A stretch of 64,000 bases of DNA from Lysinibacillus sp. OF-1 (lineage in GTDB: Bacteria; Bacillota; Bacilli; Bacillales_A; Planococcaceae): contig NZ_CP102798.1 in NCBI RefSeq assembly GCF_028356935.1, forward strand, positions 2,666,001-2,730,000, read 5' to 3'. Positions within the stretch are counted from its first letter, which is position 1. Every line of letters starts with the position of its first letter. The translations under genes and the position numbers were made by a program. The notes beneath the pieces are model-generated. The model searched no databases. It was given only the letters and a program-made list of their open reading frames with translations, and was not told the DNA's origin. This document shows, in pieces, positions 16,028-24,706 of the stretch.

Positions 16028-17152
16028 ATGAAAGGTGTAGGATCAATCAGTATTTTACATGTCATCTTCCTATCTATGACTGTTATTGGCTTAAAAAATC
16101 ATGTAACGATTATTCCCCCGCTGTTAGATGTAGCCAAAAGAGATGGTTGGCTATCGGTTTTACTTGCTGGAGGAGTCATTTTCTTTTGGCTATTTCTATT
16201 AGTATATATTCAATCGAAGTCTAAACAGGAACCCATTCGAGACTGGTTAAACGAAAAAATCGGAAACATTGGCTCTTCTATTGTCATTTATACAATTGTC
16301 ATTTTTATAATGATTATTACAGCTTTTACGATGGTTGAAACCTTGCAATGGGTTAACACAACATTTTTACCGCAAACACCCGTTATCATCCTATTATTTA
16401 TCTATACCATTTTGTGTATTCTTCTGGTGACGACGAGCTTGCAGACAATTGTGATTTTAAATGTCTTTGTGTTATTCGGAGTTGTGGTGTTTGGCTTTTT
16501 TGTTGCCTTTACCAACCTACAAGTAAAAGACTATGATTTATTACGACCGTTTTTTGAACATGGTTTCCAGCCCGTTTTTCGAGGCATGATTTTCCCAGCA
16601 TCAGGGTTCATAGAGCTTTTAATGCTACTATTTTTACAACATCAATTTAAAGAACGAATTCGGTGGTATCACTTTGTCATTATGCTATCGATCTTAGTGG
16701 GACTCACATTAGGGCCATTAATTGGAGCCATTACCGAATTTGGACCAAGTGAAGCGGCTAAACAACGCTATCCTGCCTATGAAGAATGGGGTTTAGTGAC
16801 AATCGGGCGCTATATTGAACATCTAGACTTTTTCTCTATTTACCAATGGCTAACAGGGACCTTTATTCGCGTTAGCTTCCTTTTGTATATCGTGGCAGAT
16901 TTATTAAAAATGACCGGCAATCCGAAGCGAATATGGCAAATGCTTGCTCCTCCCTTCTTTATACTTTGCTTGCCACTCATTATGTTAAATGAAAATTTAT
17001 TTTTAAAGGTAAAAGGAAATTATATCCTAACTTCTACGTTTATCTTTTTCTTTGCCCTGTCAATTTTTTTCGTAATCGTAGCTTTCTTGTCGGATAAATC
17101 TTCTAAAAAGGGGAAAACTGAAAAACAAGACATGAAAAGTGGTGAATCGTAA
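16028..17152 (+). CDS. Spore germination permease, GerAB/GerKB-like
   Basis: 374-residue integral membrane protein of the endospore germination permease family (APC-like fold, about ten helices). SILHVIFLSMTVIGLKNHV is the first helix, and FPASGFIELLMLLFLQHQF (about residue 195) is the family's conserved mid-protein loop. In germinant receptors the B subunit binds the nutrient germinant in the spore inner membrane. Its stop overlaps the start of the A subunit (TAATG). AGAGGG precedes ATG 16028. The order B-A with no C subunit differs from the usual gerA-B-C. Confidence 0.9.
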   Translation: MKGVGSISILHVIFLSMTVIGLKNHVTIIPPLLDVAKRDGWLSVLLAGGVIFFWLFLLVYIQSKSKQEPIRDWLNEKIGNIGSSIVIYTIVIFIMIITAFTMVETLQWVNTTFLPQTPVIILLFIYTILCILLVTTSLQTIVILNVFVLFGVVVFGFFVAFTNLQVKDYDLLRPFFEHGFQPVFRGMIFPASGFIELLMLLFLQHQFKERIRWYHFVIMLSILVGLTLGPLIGAITEFGPSEAAKQRYPAYEEWGLVTIGRYIEHLDFFSIYQWLTGTFIRVSFLLYIVADLLKMTGNPKRIWQMLAPPFFILCLPLIMLNENLFLKVKGNYILTSTFIFFFALSIFFVIVAFLSDKSSKKGKTEKQDMKSGES

Positions 17153-18618
17153 TGCCTCAGCACGAGCAGGCGCTAGATCTTAGTACGCTCAGAAAATTAT
17201 TTCAAAAATCGGCAGATATTCAATTTCAAGAATACACCTTTAATCAGCAAAAAGTACACTTCATTACATGTGATGCGATGATTGATCAACAAATGCTCAA
17301 TGAAGTGATTATTGAACGTATTCAATATTTATTTGACCATTTGGATGAGGTCCCCCTTGAAGAGAATATTGCTAGGCATCTTCATATTCCGAGTATTCAA
17401 AAAATAGAAGACAAGGAACAGCTAATTACATTTGTTTATAGTGGTTTCCTGTTGCTGTATTTTGATGAAGATAATCTTTTATATGCTAGTAATATTGCGC
17501 ATAAACCTAATCGTCAACCTGAAGAAACGCGCATGGAGGTTCTTGTTAAAGGACCGAGGGATAATTTCATTGAAGATATTCGCGTCAATATCGCACTGTT
17601 ACGAAAACGATTGCCAACCAATTCCTTTTGTGTAGAAAAAATGGAGCTTGGGAAACGTTCAAAAACAACGGTTGCTATACTTTATTTTGATGATATTGTG
17701 GATATGGATATTTTACATGGGATTAAAAAGCAGCTAGCAGCCGTAGATACAGATATTGTATTTAGTGGTGATTTATTGATGGAACGGGTCAATAAAAATT
17801 CTAAGCTTTTTCCAAAGTTTGATTACACAGGGCGACCTGATTATGCCGTTCAAGCCTTAGCAAGAGGTCGATTTATAATTTTTGTTGATGGTGTTGCCTA
17901 TGCTGTCGTTACACCAGTCAATCTGTTTTTATTACTTAAATCGGCTGAGGATAATGAATATCCTATTATCTTCAGTTCCCTCGAACGATTATTAAGGATA
18001 TCAGGTATTTTAATCGGCTTACTACTGCCTGCATTTTGGCTAGCTTTAACGACCTATCATCAAAATCAATTACCGTTACAGCTACTCGCAACCGTTGTGC
18101 AGGCTAAATCGGGCTTACCGCTCCCCTCTTCGCTTGAAATGCTCTTGATGTTGCTAATGTTTGAATTGTTTCGTGAGGCAGGCTTACGTCTACCCTCTGT
18201 TATTGGTGGGACCATCAGTGTGGTAGGCGGATTAATTATCGGAGATGCTGCCATTCGAGCAGGGGTAACAAGTCCTGAAATGATTGTTGTGATTGCTATT
18301 TCTACTATTGCCTCTTTTACATTGGTCAATCAATCGCTTGTTACATCCGTTAGTATTTTAAGGATTGCCTTTATTTTTGCCAGTGCCTTTTTTGGACTGT
18401 TTGGCTTCTTTGTTTCATTATATTTAACACTCCTTTACCTATGTAATATTCGCATTTATGGCTACTCCTACATGAATCTGGCAACAGATTTAAATTGGGC
18501 TACCATTAAAAAATCCATCTTTCGTTTATCACCTAAGGGTTATACAGAGCGTAACAAAGCACTTGCTCCTCAGGATTATACACGAACATCAAAAGGTCAC
18601 GAAAACAAAGAGTCCTAA
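17152..18618 (+). CDS. Spore germination protein GerAA/GerKA family
   Basis: 488-residue GerA-family subunit. The soluble N-terminal region (about 1-235) contains LVKGPRDNFIEDIRVNIALLRKR, the most conserved A-subunit motif, and DYTGRPDYAVQALARGRFIIFVDG. Four to five membrane helices follow (about 285-430; LIGLLLPAFWLALTTYH, PSVIGGTISVVGG). A subunits form the pentameric ion-conducting core of germinant receptors. Translation is coupled to the B gene by a 1-bp overlap. No GerC lipoprotein follows: the next gene is convergent and unrelated, and a terminator closes the operon. Confidence 0.93.
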   Translation: MPQHEQALDLSTLRKLFQKSADIQFQEYTFNQQKVHFITCDAMIDQQMLNEVIIERIQYLFDHLDEVPLEENIARHLHIPSIQKIEDKEQLITFVYSGFLLLYFDEDNLLYASNIAHKPNRQPEETRMEVLVKGPRDNFIEDIRVNIALLRKRLPTNSFCVEKMELGKRSKTTVAILYFDDIVDMDILHGIKKQLAAVDTDIVFSGDLLMERVNKNSKLFPKFDYTGRPDYAVQALARGRFIIFVDGVAYAVVTPVNLFLLLKSAEDNEYPIIFSSLERLLRISGILIGLLLPAFWLALTTYHQNQLPLQLLATVVQAKSGLPLPSSLEMLLMLLMFELFREAGLRLPSVIGGTISVVGGLIIGDAAIRAGVTSPEMIVVIAISTIASFTLVNQSLVTSVSILRIAFIFASAFFGLFGFFVSLYLTLLYLCNIRIYGYSYMNLATDLNWATIKKSIFRLSPKGYTERNKALAPQDYTRTSKGHENKES

Positions 18619-18628
18619 AAACAAAGCA

Positions 18629-18667
18629 AATAGCATCCCTTCAAAAATGGTAGGGATGCTATTCTTT
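18629..18667. terminator. Bidirectional terminator between ger operon and SRPBCC gene
   Basis: AATAGCATCCCT / AGGGATGCTATT perfect 12-bp stem with an 11-nt loop. Confidence 0.85.
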
Positions 18668-18673
18668 GTACAC

Positions 18674-19093
18674 TCAAATAGTTTGTGCCCTTTCTTTGAT
18701 ACTGTCTAGCACGCTTTCCCAATGACGTTTCATTTCTTCTCGTACAGTCTGATCAGAAAGATGCTCTTGATGAAAGCTAATCGTCGTTTTATGTCGTTCT
18801 TTAGGTAGAATACGGATTTGTACAGTGGATGGTCTTGACCACGCTTCTTTTTGCCACGTGAGTCGAAGCTGCTCTAATGGTTTAACAATCCTGATTTCTC
18901 CTGTTCCTGTCCTTGAATGGTATTTATGCCCAGCTTCAAAAATAATCGTAGTACCTTCTCCTAACCAGGAATGTACTCCTTCTGCCGTCGTAATAAGCGC
19001 CCATGCTTGCTCCTGTGAAATTGGAAATGTCCTTCTAACCCCTACTTGAAAGCCTACACTTTTTGTTTGACCAATGATTTGTTGGTTATCCAT
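18674..19093 (-). CDS. SRPBCC (AHSA1-like) domain protein
   Basis: 139-residue single-domain START/AHSA1-fold protein. VRRTFPISQEQAWALITTAEGVHSWLGEG is the standard N-terminal strand-helix-helix, and RIVKPLEQLRLTWQKEAW and MKRHWESVLDSIKER mark the last strands and long C-terminal helix. Bacterial members bind hydrophobic ligands or act as putative Hsp90-activator-like proteins; no specific ligand is known. Ribosome binding site GAGGTGAAG precedes ATG 19093. It stands alone. 19094-19331 upstream holds no gene, only the PepSY gene's terminator. Confidence 0.85.
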   Translation of the reverse strand: MDNQQIIGQTKSVGFQVGVRRTFPISQEQAWALITTAEGVHSWLGEGTTIIFEAGHKYHSRTGTGEIRIVKPLEQLRLTWQKEAWSRPSTVQIRILPKERHKTTISFHQEHLSDQTVREEMKRHWESVLDSIKERAQTI

Positions 19094-19274
19094 TACTTCA
19101 CCTCATCTATTTCATCATTTTTACTAGTGATTGTTCTATTCGATTTTTTTGCGTATTATTCCTTTCACCATTCAAAAATTTTGCTAACCTATCTAATCCC
19201 GCTTCAACATTACTAATTATTTCTATACTAAGTGTGCTTTTAATCAACGAGCTGAGGCCTTTTCATGATCAATA

Positions 19275-19314
19275 AAAAAACCCAAGCTCAAAATCATTTG
19301 AGTACTTGAGCTAT
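19275..19314 (-). terminator. Terminator of the PepSY gene
   Basis: Minus-strand AGCTCAA / TTGAGCT stem with a 14-nt loop, followed by TGGG and seven T residues. Confidence 0.7.
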
Positions 19315-19331
19315 GCTTATTAAAACAAGAA

Positions 19332-19556
19332 TTAGTCGTAATCATTCTCTTCTTCTATTTTTCGAATGACACCTGTCTTTGCATTTACTTCAACTTCATA
19401 AATCTTATTTTGAGCAGTCAAAATAAATATTTCATAGACCAAAGTCCCGTTTTCCATATCCATGCCATAATGTATGATTTGACCTGGTACTCTTTGTACA
19501 GCAATTTGCATGGCTTGTTGAAGAGATATCCTTTGATTATTTGATGGCATAACCAT
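19332..19556 (-). CDS. PepSY domain protein
   Basis: 74-residue protein that is almost entirely one PepSY domain: ISLQQAMQIAVQRVPGQI then YEIFILTAQNKIYEVEVNAKTGVI. PepSY domains inhibit M4 peptidases or act as extracellular modulators, but this copy has no signal peptide or membrane helix, so it is probably cytoplasmic or non-classically placed. GGGGAGG sits 8 nt before ATG 19556 and decides the start (ATG 19550 also exists). It is monocistronic. Function unknown beyond the fold. Confidence 0.85.
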   Translation of the reverse strand: MVMPSNNQRISLQQAMQIAVQRVPGQIIHYGMDMENGTLVYEIFILTAQNKIYEVEVNAKTGVIRKIEEENDYD

Positions 19557-19639
19557 TCAATCATCCTCCCCTTGCTACATAAACCTATACTATGCATGTA
19601 TGTGTTTTTATGACAATGCTTGAGAATATGTGTCAAATA

Positions 19640-19671
19640 GAAAAGGGAGATTGTTTTAAAACAATCTCCCC
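19640..19671 (-). terminator. Terminator of the ABC exporter gene
   Basis: GGGAGATTGTTTT / AAAACAATCTCCC self-complementary hairpin followed by T-rich sequence on the minus strand. Confidence 0.85.
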
Positions 19672-19677
19672 ATTTCT

Positions 19678-21438
19678 CTACGTTAGTTCAACAAAATCTT
19701 GTTGTTTGTTTTGTTCCGATTGTCCCTTACGAAATTGAATATGATGAAGCTTCGCAAAAAGTCCATTTTGAGCCACTAGCTCATCATATGTACCATCTTC
19801 TTCAATACCGTTCGATGTCACAACTAGCACGCGGTCTGCATTCCGAATAGTTGCCAATCGGTGAGCAATAACTAATGTTGTGCGATTTTCAGCTAGCTCT
19901 GTTAACGATTGCTGGATAATCATTTCTGTTTCTGTATCTAATGCAGAAGTTGCCTCGTCTAAAATTAAGATCGGTGGGTTTTTCAGGAACATACGAGCAA
20001 TTGCTAATCGTTGCTTTTGACCCCCTGATAATTTCAAGCCACGTTCACCAATTTGCGTGTCGTAGCCATCTGGCAGCTCTGCGATAAATGATTGTAAATG
20101 GGCCTTTTTCGCTGCCTCTCGAATTTCTGCTTCACTTGCGTCTAATTTTCCGTAGGCAATGTTTTCACGAATCGTCCCTGTAAATAAAAAGACATCCTGC
20201 TGTACGATACCAATTTGAGCACGTAATGAAGCCTGCGTCATATTGCGAATATCAATACCATCTATCGTAATAGCACCTTCTGTCACCTCGTAAAATCGAG
20301 GAATTAACGAACAAATCGTTGTTTTACCCGCACCTGATTGTCCAACAAAGGCAATGGTTTGTCCAGCTTTTACATCAAATGATAGATCACGTAAAACCTG
20401 TTTCGATGCATCATAATTAAAATGAACATTGTTGAATGCGATATCACCTGCTAAGTGCTTGATAACCTTGGCATCCTCACGATCTTGAATTTCTGGCTCC
20501 TGCTCAATTAATTCACGGAAGCGCTTAAAGCCAGCCATCCCTTTAGGATAAAGCTCTAATAATGCACTAATTTTATCAATTGGTTTAATCAAAACATTCG
20601 TATATAAGACAAAGCTTACTAGTTCACCGTAAGAAAGCTTTCCATTAAAGCTTAACCAAGCACCGACAACAAGTACCACTAATGTTAAAAGGCGTGTCAT
20701 CATGTAGATACTGGAGTGTGTTCCTGCCATTATTTTATAGGCATATAATTTTGCCGCACGGAAAAATCCATTCTGTTCTTTAAATCGGCTAATTTCAAAA
20801 GCTTCATTAGTAAAGGATTTTACGACGCGCACACCGGATACACTGTCCTCCACACGTCCATTGACATCAGCAATTTTTCCGTACATCGTTTTCCATGCAT
20901 TATTCATTTTGACATTACTAAAGGTCACTAGCCATGTTAAAAACGGCACCATAATCACTGCAATCAAAGCGAGCGTTGGGTTCACATTAAACATAATAGC
21001 AAAGGCCCCAATAAAGGTCATAATCGCTATAAATAAATCCTCTGGCCCGTGATGAGCAAACTCCCCTATATCAAATAAATCGTTAGTAATACGACTCATA
21101 ATATGACCTGTTTTTGTATTATCAAAGAAACGGAATGATTGTCTTTGTACATGTGTAAATAATTCCTGTCGCATATCTGTTTCAATATTAATGCCAAGTT
21201 TATGGCCTAAATAGTTGACGATAAAGTTCAAAAAAGTACTAATGGCATATACAAGCAACAATAACACACTCACTTTTACAATCATGCCCCAATCGCCTGA
21301 TGGCAACAGTTCATCAATAAACCACTGTACAGCTAACGGAAAGGCAAGCTCTAAAATGGCTACAATAATAGCACTCGAAAAATCGATGACAAACAATCGT
21401 TTATGTGGCTTGTAATAGGAAAAAAATTTTCTATACAT
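19678..21438 (-). CDS. ywjA: ABC exporter, fused permease/ATPase (YwjA-like)
   Basis: 586-residue half-transporter with an N-terminal six-helix exporter domain (about residues 15-300) and a C-terminal ATPase. Walker A GQSGAGKTT is at 366-374, signature LSGGQ at 470-474, and Walker B LILDE at 491-495, followed by the H-loop (IAHRL). The membrane domain, including NIETDMRQELFTHVQRQSFRFFDN and AHHGPEDLFIAIMTFIGAF, closely resembles B. subtilis YwjA. It would work as a homodimer exporting a lipid or drug-like substrate. Ribosome binding site AAGGAG precedes ATG 21438. The substrate is unknown; the symbol is by similarity. Confidence 0.9.
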   Translation of the reverse strand: MYRKFFSYYKPHKRLFVIDFSSAIIVAILELAFPLAVQWFIDELLPSGDWGMIVKVSVLLLLVYAISTFLNFIVNYLGHKLGINIETDMRQELFTHVQRQSFRFFDNTKTGHIMSRITNDLFDIGEFAHHGPEDLFIAIMTFIGAFAIMFNVNPTLALIAVIMVPFLTWLVTFSNVKMNNAWKTMYGKIADVNGRVEDSVSGVRVVKSFTNEAFEISRFKEQNGFFRAAKLYAYKIMAGTHSSIYMMTRLLTLVVLVVGAWLSFNGKLSYGELVSFVLYTNVLIKPIDKISALLELYPKGMAGFKRFRELIEQEPEIQDREDAKVIKHLAGDIAFNNVHFNYDASKQVLRDLSFDVKAGQTIAFVGQSGAGKTTICSLIPRFYEVTEGAITIDGIDIRNMTQASLRAQIGIVQQDVFLFTGTIRENIAYGKLDASEAEIREAAKKAHLQSFIAELPDGYDTQIGERGLKLSGGQKQRLAIARMFLKNPPILILDEATSALDTETEMIIQQSLTELAENRTTLVIAHRLATIRNADRVLVVTSNGIEEDGTYDELVAQNGLFAKLHHIQFRKGQSEQNKQQDFVELT

Positions 21439-21542
21439 GTTTGTCTCCTTTCTAAGTTGTAAAAATTTCGCCTATCTTTTAATAGTACCATTTGTGCAAT
21501 GGTAACGGAAAAGTATTTTTTCCCCATAGCAGTATATTTTTA

Positions 21543-21571
21543 TTTACTTTCATTTTGTCACATGCTATTAT
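21543..21571 (+). promoter_or_regulatory. Possible promoter of the riboswitch-terC transcript
   Basis: TTTACT (21543-21548), 17 bp and TATTAT (21566-21571) would start RNA near 21578, just before the aptamer. Confidence 0.4.
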
Positions 21572-21605
21572 AAAAGTAAGAATTGAATAGCTTTTGACTT
21601 TATTG

Positions 21606-21777
21606 TCAAAGGGGAGTAGCTAGCAGATGCGATCGATGCATCTGATTTCACATTCGTCATTACATGGTATCTTACCATCGGGTGTGTTGGCATTTTTTGT
21701 CACACAGAATTTATTCTGTGGAATGAACAGTTAATTGCTTAGCAAGACCTTTGCCTGTTTTTTAGGCAGAGGTCTTT
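21606..21777 (+). ncRNA. yybP-ykoY (manganese) riboswitch upstream of terC
   Basis: Conserved aptamer elements are readable in order: AAAGGGGAGTAGC near 21608, a hairpin, TCGTCATTACA near 21654, CATCGGGTGTGTTGGC near 21677, and AGCAAGACCTTTGCC near 21741. The last element doubles as the 5' arm of an intrinsic terminator. Members of this family bind Mn2+ and turn on exporters such as TerC/YybP proteins by preventing termination. The downstream gene is a TerC-family protein, as expected. Confidence 0.92.
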
Positions 21778-21780
21778 TTC
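21744..21780 (+). terminator. Riboswitch-controlled terminator
   Basis: AAGACCTTTGCCT / AGGCAGAGGTCTT 13-bp stem (with a single mismatch) followed by a T run; expression platform of the riboswitch. Confidence 0.88.
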
Positions 21781-21854
21781 TTTTGCTTAAAATAGGGAAA
21801 GAATAAGTTAGCAAGCCATTCATTTCTGTTCAACAATTAAAGGAGGAAATACAT

Positions 21855-22616
21855 TTGGAGGCAATTATTTTAGAATACGCATGGGTACTTGTCGTATTAA
21901 TCGTACTAGAAGGTTTGTTAGCTGCTGACAATGCTGTCGTAATGGCTGTTATGGTTAAGCATTTACCAAAAGCTCAACAACAAAAAGCTTTATTATATGG
22001 ATTAGTTGGGGCATTTATTTTCCGCTTTGCCGCACTATTCCTTATTACAACACTCGTTAATTTCTGGCAAATTCAGGCAATTGGTGCTGCTTATTTATTG
22101 TTTATGTCAATAAAGCATATTTATGATTCCCGGAAAGCCTCGCAAAACTCCGAGGAAGTACAAGAGCCTAAAAAGAAATCTGGCTTCTGGATGACAGTTG
22201 TGAAAGTAGAGCTTGCTGATATTGCATTCGCAGTAGACTCTATTTTAGCAGCGGTAGCGATTGCTGTCACACTACCACATATCGGTGATTTTGATATCGG
22301 TGGCATTAATGCAGGTCAGTTTGCTGTTATGTTCTTAGGTGGTATTATTGGTGTGATCATGATGCGTTTCGCAGCTCGTTGGTTTGTGAAAGTTCTTGAT
22401 AAATTCCCATCACTTGAAACAGCTGCCTTTCTAATTGTTGGTTGGGTTGGTGTGAAACTAGCTGTGTTAACACTGGCACATGAGAAATTAGGCGTGATTC
22501 CACATGAATTCCCGCACTCGACTATTTGGAAAGCAATTTTCTGGATTGTTTTAGTTGCTATCGCACTTGGTGGCTACTTAATCGGTGTCAAAAACCAAAA
22601 GAAACAAGAACAATAA
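21855..22616 (+). CDS. TerC family membrane protein (probable Mn2+ exporter)
   Basis: 253-residue TerC-family integral membrane protein with about seven helices. LIVLEGLLAADNAVVMAVMVKHLP near the N-terminus and VELADIAFAVDSILAAVAI (about residues 118-136) each carry the intramembrane acidic/Asn residues that define the family. TerC proteins in Bacillus export Mn2+ and help load secreted metalloproteins. The start is TTG 21855, 8 nt after a full AGGAGG. Control by the upstream Mn2+ riboswitch supports the metal role. The cytoplasmic insert after helix 3 (near residues 92-108) is rich in Lys/Glu. Confidence 0.93.
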   Translation: MEAIILEYAWVLVVLIVLEGLLAADNAVVMAVMVKHLPKAQQQKALLYGLVGAFIFRFAALFLITTLVNFWQIQAIGAAYLLFMSIKHIYDSRKASQNSEEVQEPKKKSGFWMTVVKVELADIAFAVDSILAAVAIAVTLPHIGDFDIGGINAGQFAVMFLGGIIGVIMMRFAARWFVKVLDKFPSLETAAFLIVGWVGVKLAVLTLAHEKLGVIPHEFPHSTIWKAIFWIVLVAIALGGYLIGVKNQKKQEQ

Positions 22617-22622
22617 GACAAA

Positions 22623-22657
22623 AAACATCGCTTCGATTCATGTCGAGGCGATGTTTT
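22623..22657 (+). terminator. Terminator of terC
   Basis: AAACATCGCTTCGA / TCGAGGCGATGTTTT stem with one wobble. Confidence 0.82.
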
Positions 22658-22695
22658 CGTATTTCCTTCAAAGGAAAACGTACAAATTTTCTAAT

Positions 22696-22778
22696 TGAGA
22701 ACTAATATCAATTAACTTTTGCACAATTTGCCTCGAAAATTAAATTTTTTGTATGTAACCCCCTTTACACTGTATACT
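22696..22778 (+). promoter_or_regulatory. Ferritin promoter with possible Fur/PerR-like box
   Basis: TTGTAT (22749-22754), 18 bp and TATACT (22773-22778) form a SigA promoter. Upstream, TGAGAACTAATATCA (22696-22710) matches 11 of 14 fixed positions of a 7-1-7 Fur box, which is suggestive only. Confidence 0.45.
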
Positions 22779-22817
22779 AGTAAAGAAGTCATTTACTGCA
22801 AAAGGAGGAAAACTTTT

Positions 22818-23327
22818 ATGTTATCTGAAAAATTACACACAGCTCTTAACGAACAAATGAATTTTGAATTTTACTCTGCCCATGCTTATATGGCAATGGC
22901 AGCCTATTGCACAGACCAAGATTATGATGGCTTCGCTAACTTCTTTTTAGTCCAAGCCGAAGAAGAACGCTTCCATGCCATGAAATTTTATAATTTCTTA
23001 AGTGATATGGGCTATCGTGCAACAATACAAGGCTTTGAAAGCCCAGGTAATCATTTTGATTCGATTTTAGACGCCTTTAAAACAGCTCTATCGCACGAAA
23101 AAGAAGTAACACGACGCATTTACAATTTATCAGACATTGCTTTAGATGAACGTGAGCATGCGACTATGGCATTCTTAAAGTGGTTTATCGATGAGCAGGT
23201 AGAGGAAGAATCAACATTCGATACATTAATCCGCAAAATTGAGCGTATTGAAAATGACTCCAATGCTATCTTTATGCTAGATGCAGAATTAGCTTCGCGT
23301 ACATTTACACCTGATGCTGAAGCATAA
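22818..23327 (+). CDS. ftnA: Ferritin (FtnA type)
   Basis: 169-residue non-haem ferritin. Ferroxidase ligands are visible: Glu17-type in LNEQMNFEFYSAHAYMAMAAY, the EEERFHAMKFYNFL motif (Glu/His pair, about residues 49-60), Glu94-region and the DEQVEEES motif (about 126-133). The 24-mer oxidises Fe2+ and stores ferric mineral in the cytoplasm. I start at ATG 22818, placed 8 nt after AAAGGAGG; the longer frame from 22719 would add residues unlike any ferritin. It is monocistronic, with its own promoter and terminator. Confidence 0.95.
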   Translation: MLSEKLHTALNEQMNFEFYSAHAYMAMAAYCTDQDYDGFANFFLVQAEEERFHAMKFYNFLSDMGYRATIQGFESPGNHFDSILDAFKTALSHEKEVTRRIYNLSDIALDEREHATMAFLKWFIDEQVEEESTFDTLIRKIERIENDSNAIFMLDAELASRTFTPDAEA

Positions 23328-23373
23328 AACATAGTTTTTTTTAAAATCATGAATCATTAGCTAAGAAATGACA

Positions 23374-23416
23374 AAAGCTACGAAGTTTCATCATAGAAGC
23401 TTCGTAGCTTAATTTT
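23374..23416 (+). terminator. Terminator of ftnA
   Basis: AAGCTACGAAG / CTTCGTAGCTT 11-bp stem followed by AATTTTT. Confidence 0.78.
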
Positions 23417-23467
23417 TGTACTACAGCTAATTCTGTAGGTGATCGTAATAAAAATTATAATCTGCAT

Positions 23468-23497
23468 AAAAAAGAAACGTCAAAAATCAACGTTTCT
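23468..23497 (-). terminator. Terminator of the lactonase/dehydrogenase operon
   Basis: Minus strand AGAAACGT / ACGTTTCT stem with a 9-nt loop and six T residues. Confidence 0.75.
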
Positions 23498-23507
23498 CTT
23501 TTCTTAA

Positions 23508-24689
23508 TTATGATTGTTTAGGCTCTCGAACTTCTCCATCAAATGCAGCTCGATAAATAGCATAGATATCTTCTCGTTCTAGTAGCATCGGGCTTCGTGC
23601 TAAAATTCTTGTTTGTTTCGTTGCATCATCCGTTAATTGTTCTAAGGCTTGTTCTGGTATATTAAATCCTTTTAATGTGGAAGGAATATTAACATCTTGA
23701 ACGAGTTTTTGTAATGCGTCGACGCATTTATAGGAAGCCTCTTCTTGCGATAAATAGGCAGATGCTATACCCATTGCATCTAAAATATCTTTCAGACGTT
23801 TTTCACAGCTTTGACGAATATAGCCCATAACATATGGCAATAGCACTGCATTGGAATCACCATGTGCAATATGGAATTGGCCGCCAAGTGGATAAGCTAA
23901 CGCATGGACACCAGCTACACCAGCATTGAAGAATGCCAAGCCTGCTAAATAGCTGCCATAGCTCATATCTGTTCGAGCCTGCTTATCTTGCCCCTCATGG
24001 ACAGCCGTTCGAATCGAATGACTAATTAATCGAATAGCTTGCAGGGCAAGGGCATCTGTTACCTCGTTCGCATTCACTGATACATAGGCTTCAATGGCAT
24101 GTGTGAGGGCATCCACACCTGTAGCAGCCGTTACCTTTGGTGGTAAAGAAATCGTTAAAGCTGGATCTACAATTGCTACATCTGCTAATAAATAATCATG
24201 TGTTACGACATCCTTCGTTGTGTCGAGTGATAGCACAGAGATATTCGTTACCTCTGAGCCTGTCCCAGAAGTAGTTGGAATTAAGATTTTGGGCAGCCCT
24301 TTATTGTCCAATGTTTTTGTCCCTGTTAGGTTTAAATAATCTGCGACTTGTCCCTCATGTGTTGCTAATACAGCAGCGAGCTTTGCTAAGTCTAATGCAC
24401 TTCCCCCACCTACACCAATGACTAAATCGAACTGATGATTTCGAGTAAAATCTACAAGCTTTTCGCCAATGGCAAGCGGTGGCTCTGGTGCAATCTCCGT
24501 ATAAATAGTGGTTGTATACCCCTTTTCAATTAAAGGTTTTTCAACATGATCTGTTAACCCTATTTCTTTTAATAATGGATCTGTCACAATCAAAATATTG
24601 CGCGCGTTCAATTTCTCTACCTCTATCAGGAGCTGACTTAAGCTTCCCCAGCCGGTATAGCTTGTAGGTGTAAAGGTTAATTTATGCAT
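23508..24689 (-). CDS. Iron-containing alcohol dehydrogenase (candidate 4-hydroxybutyrate dehydrogenase)
   Basis: 393-residue group III (Fe-dependent) alcohol dehydrogenase. The Rossmann part has VIGVGGGSALDLAK (about 90-103) and the NAD-contact segment IPTTSGTGSEVTN (about 137-149). Metal ligands are Asp193, His197, His262 and His276, with the usual spacing. It is the last gene of an operon with an aldehyde dehydrogenase and a lactonase. In Agrobacterium blcABC the equivalent enzyme (BlcB) oxidises 4-hydroxybutyrate to succinic semialdehyde; I infer the same here, but other hydroxy acids or diols are possible. AGGAG precedes ATG 24689. Confidence 0.88.
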   Translation of the reverse strand: MHKLTFTPTSYTGWGSLSQLLIEVEKLNARNILIVTDPLLKEIGLTDHVEKPLIEKGYTTTIYTEIAPEPPLAIGEKLVDFTRNHQFDLVIGVGGGSALDLAKLAAVLATHEGQVADYLNLTGTKTLDNKGLPKILIPTTSGTGSEVTNISVLSLDTTKDVVTHDYLLADVAIVDPALTISLPPKVTAATGVDALTHAIEAYVSVNANEVTDALALQAIRLISHSIRTAVHEGQDKQARTDMSYGSYLAGLAFFNAGVAGVHALAYPLGGQFHIAHGDSNAVLLPYVMGYIRQSCEKRLKDILDAMGIASAYLSQEEASYKCVDALQKLVQDVNIPSTLKGFNIPEQALEQLTDDATKQTRILARSPMLLEREDIYAIYRAAFDGEVREPKQS

Positions 24690-24706
24690 GGCTTCTCTAC
24701 TCCTAT

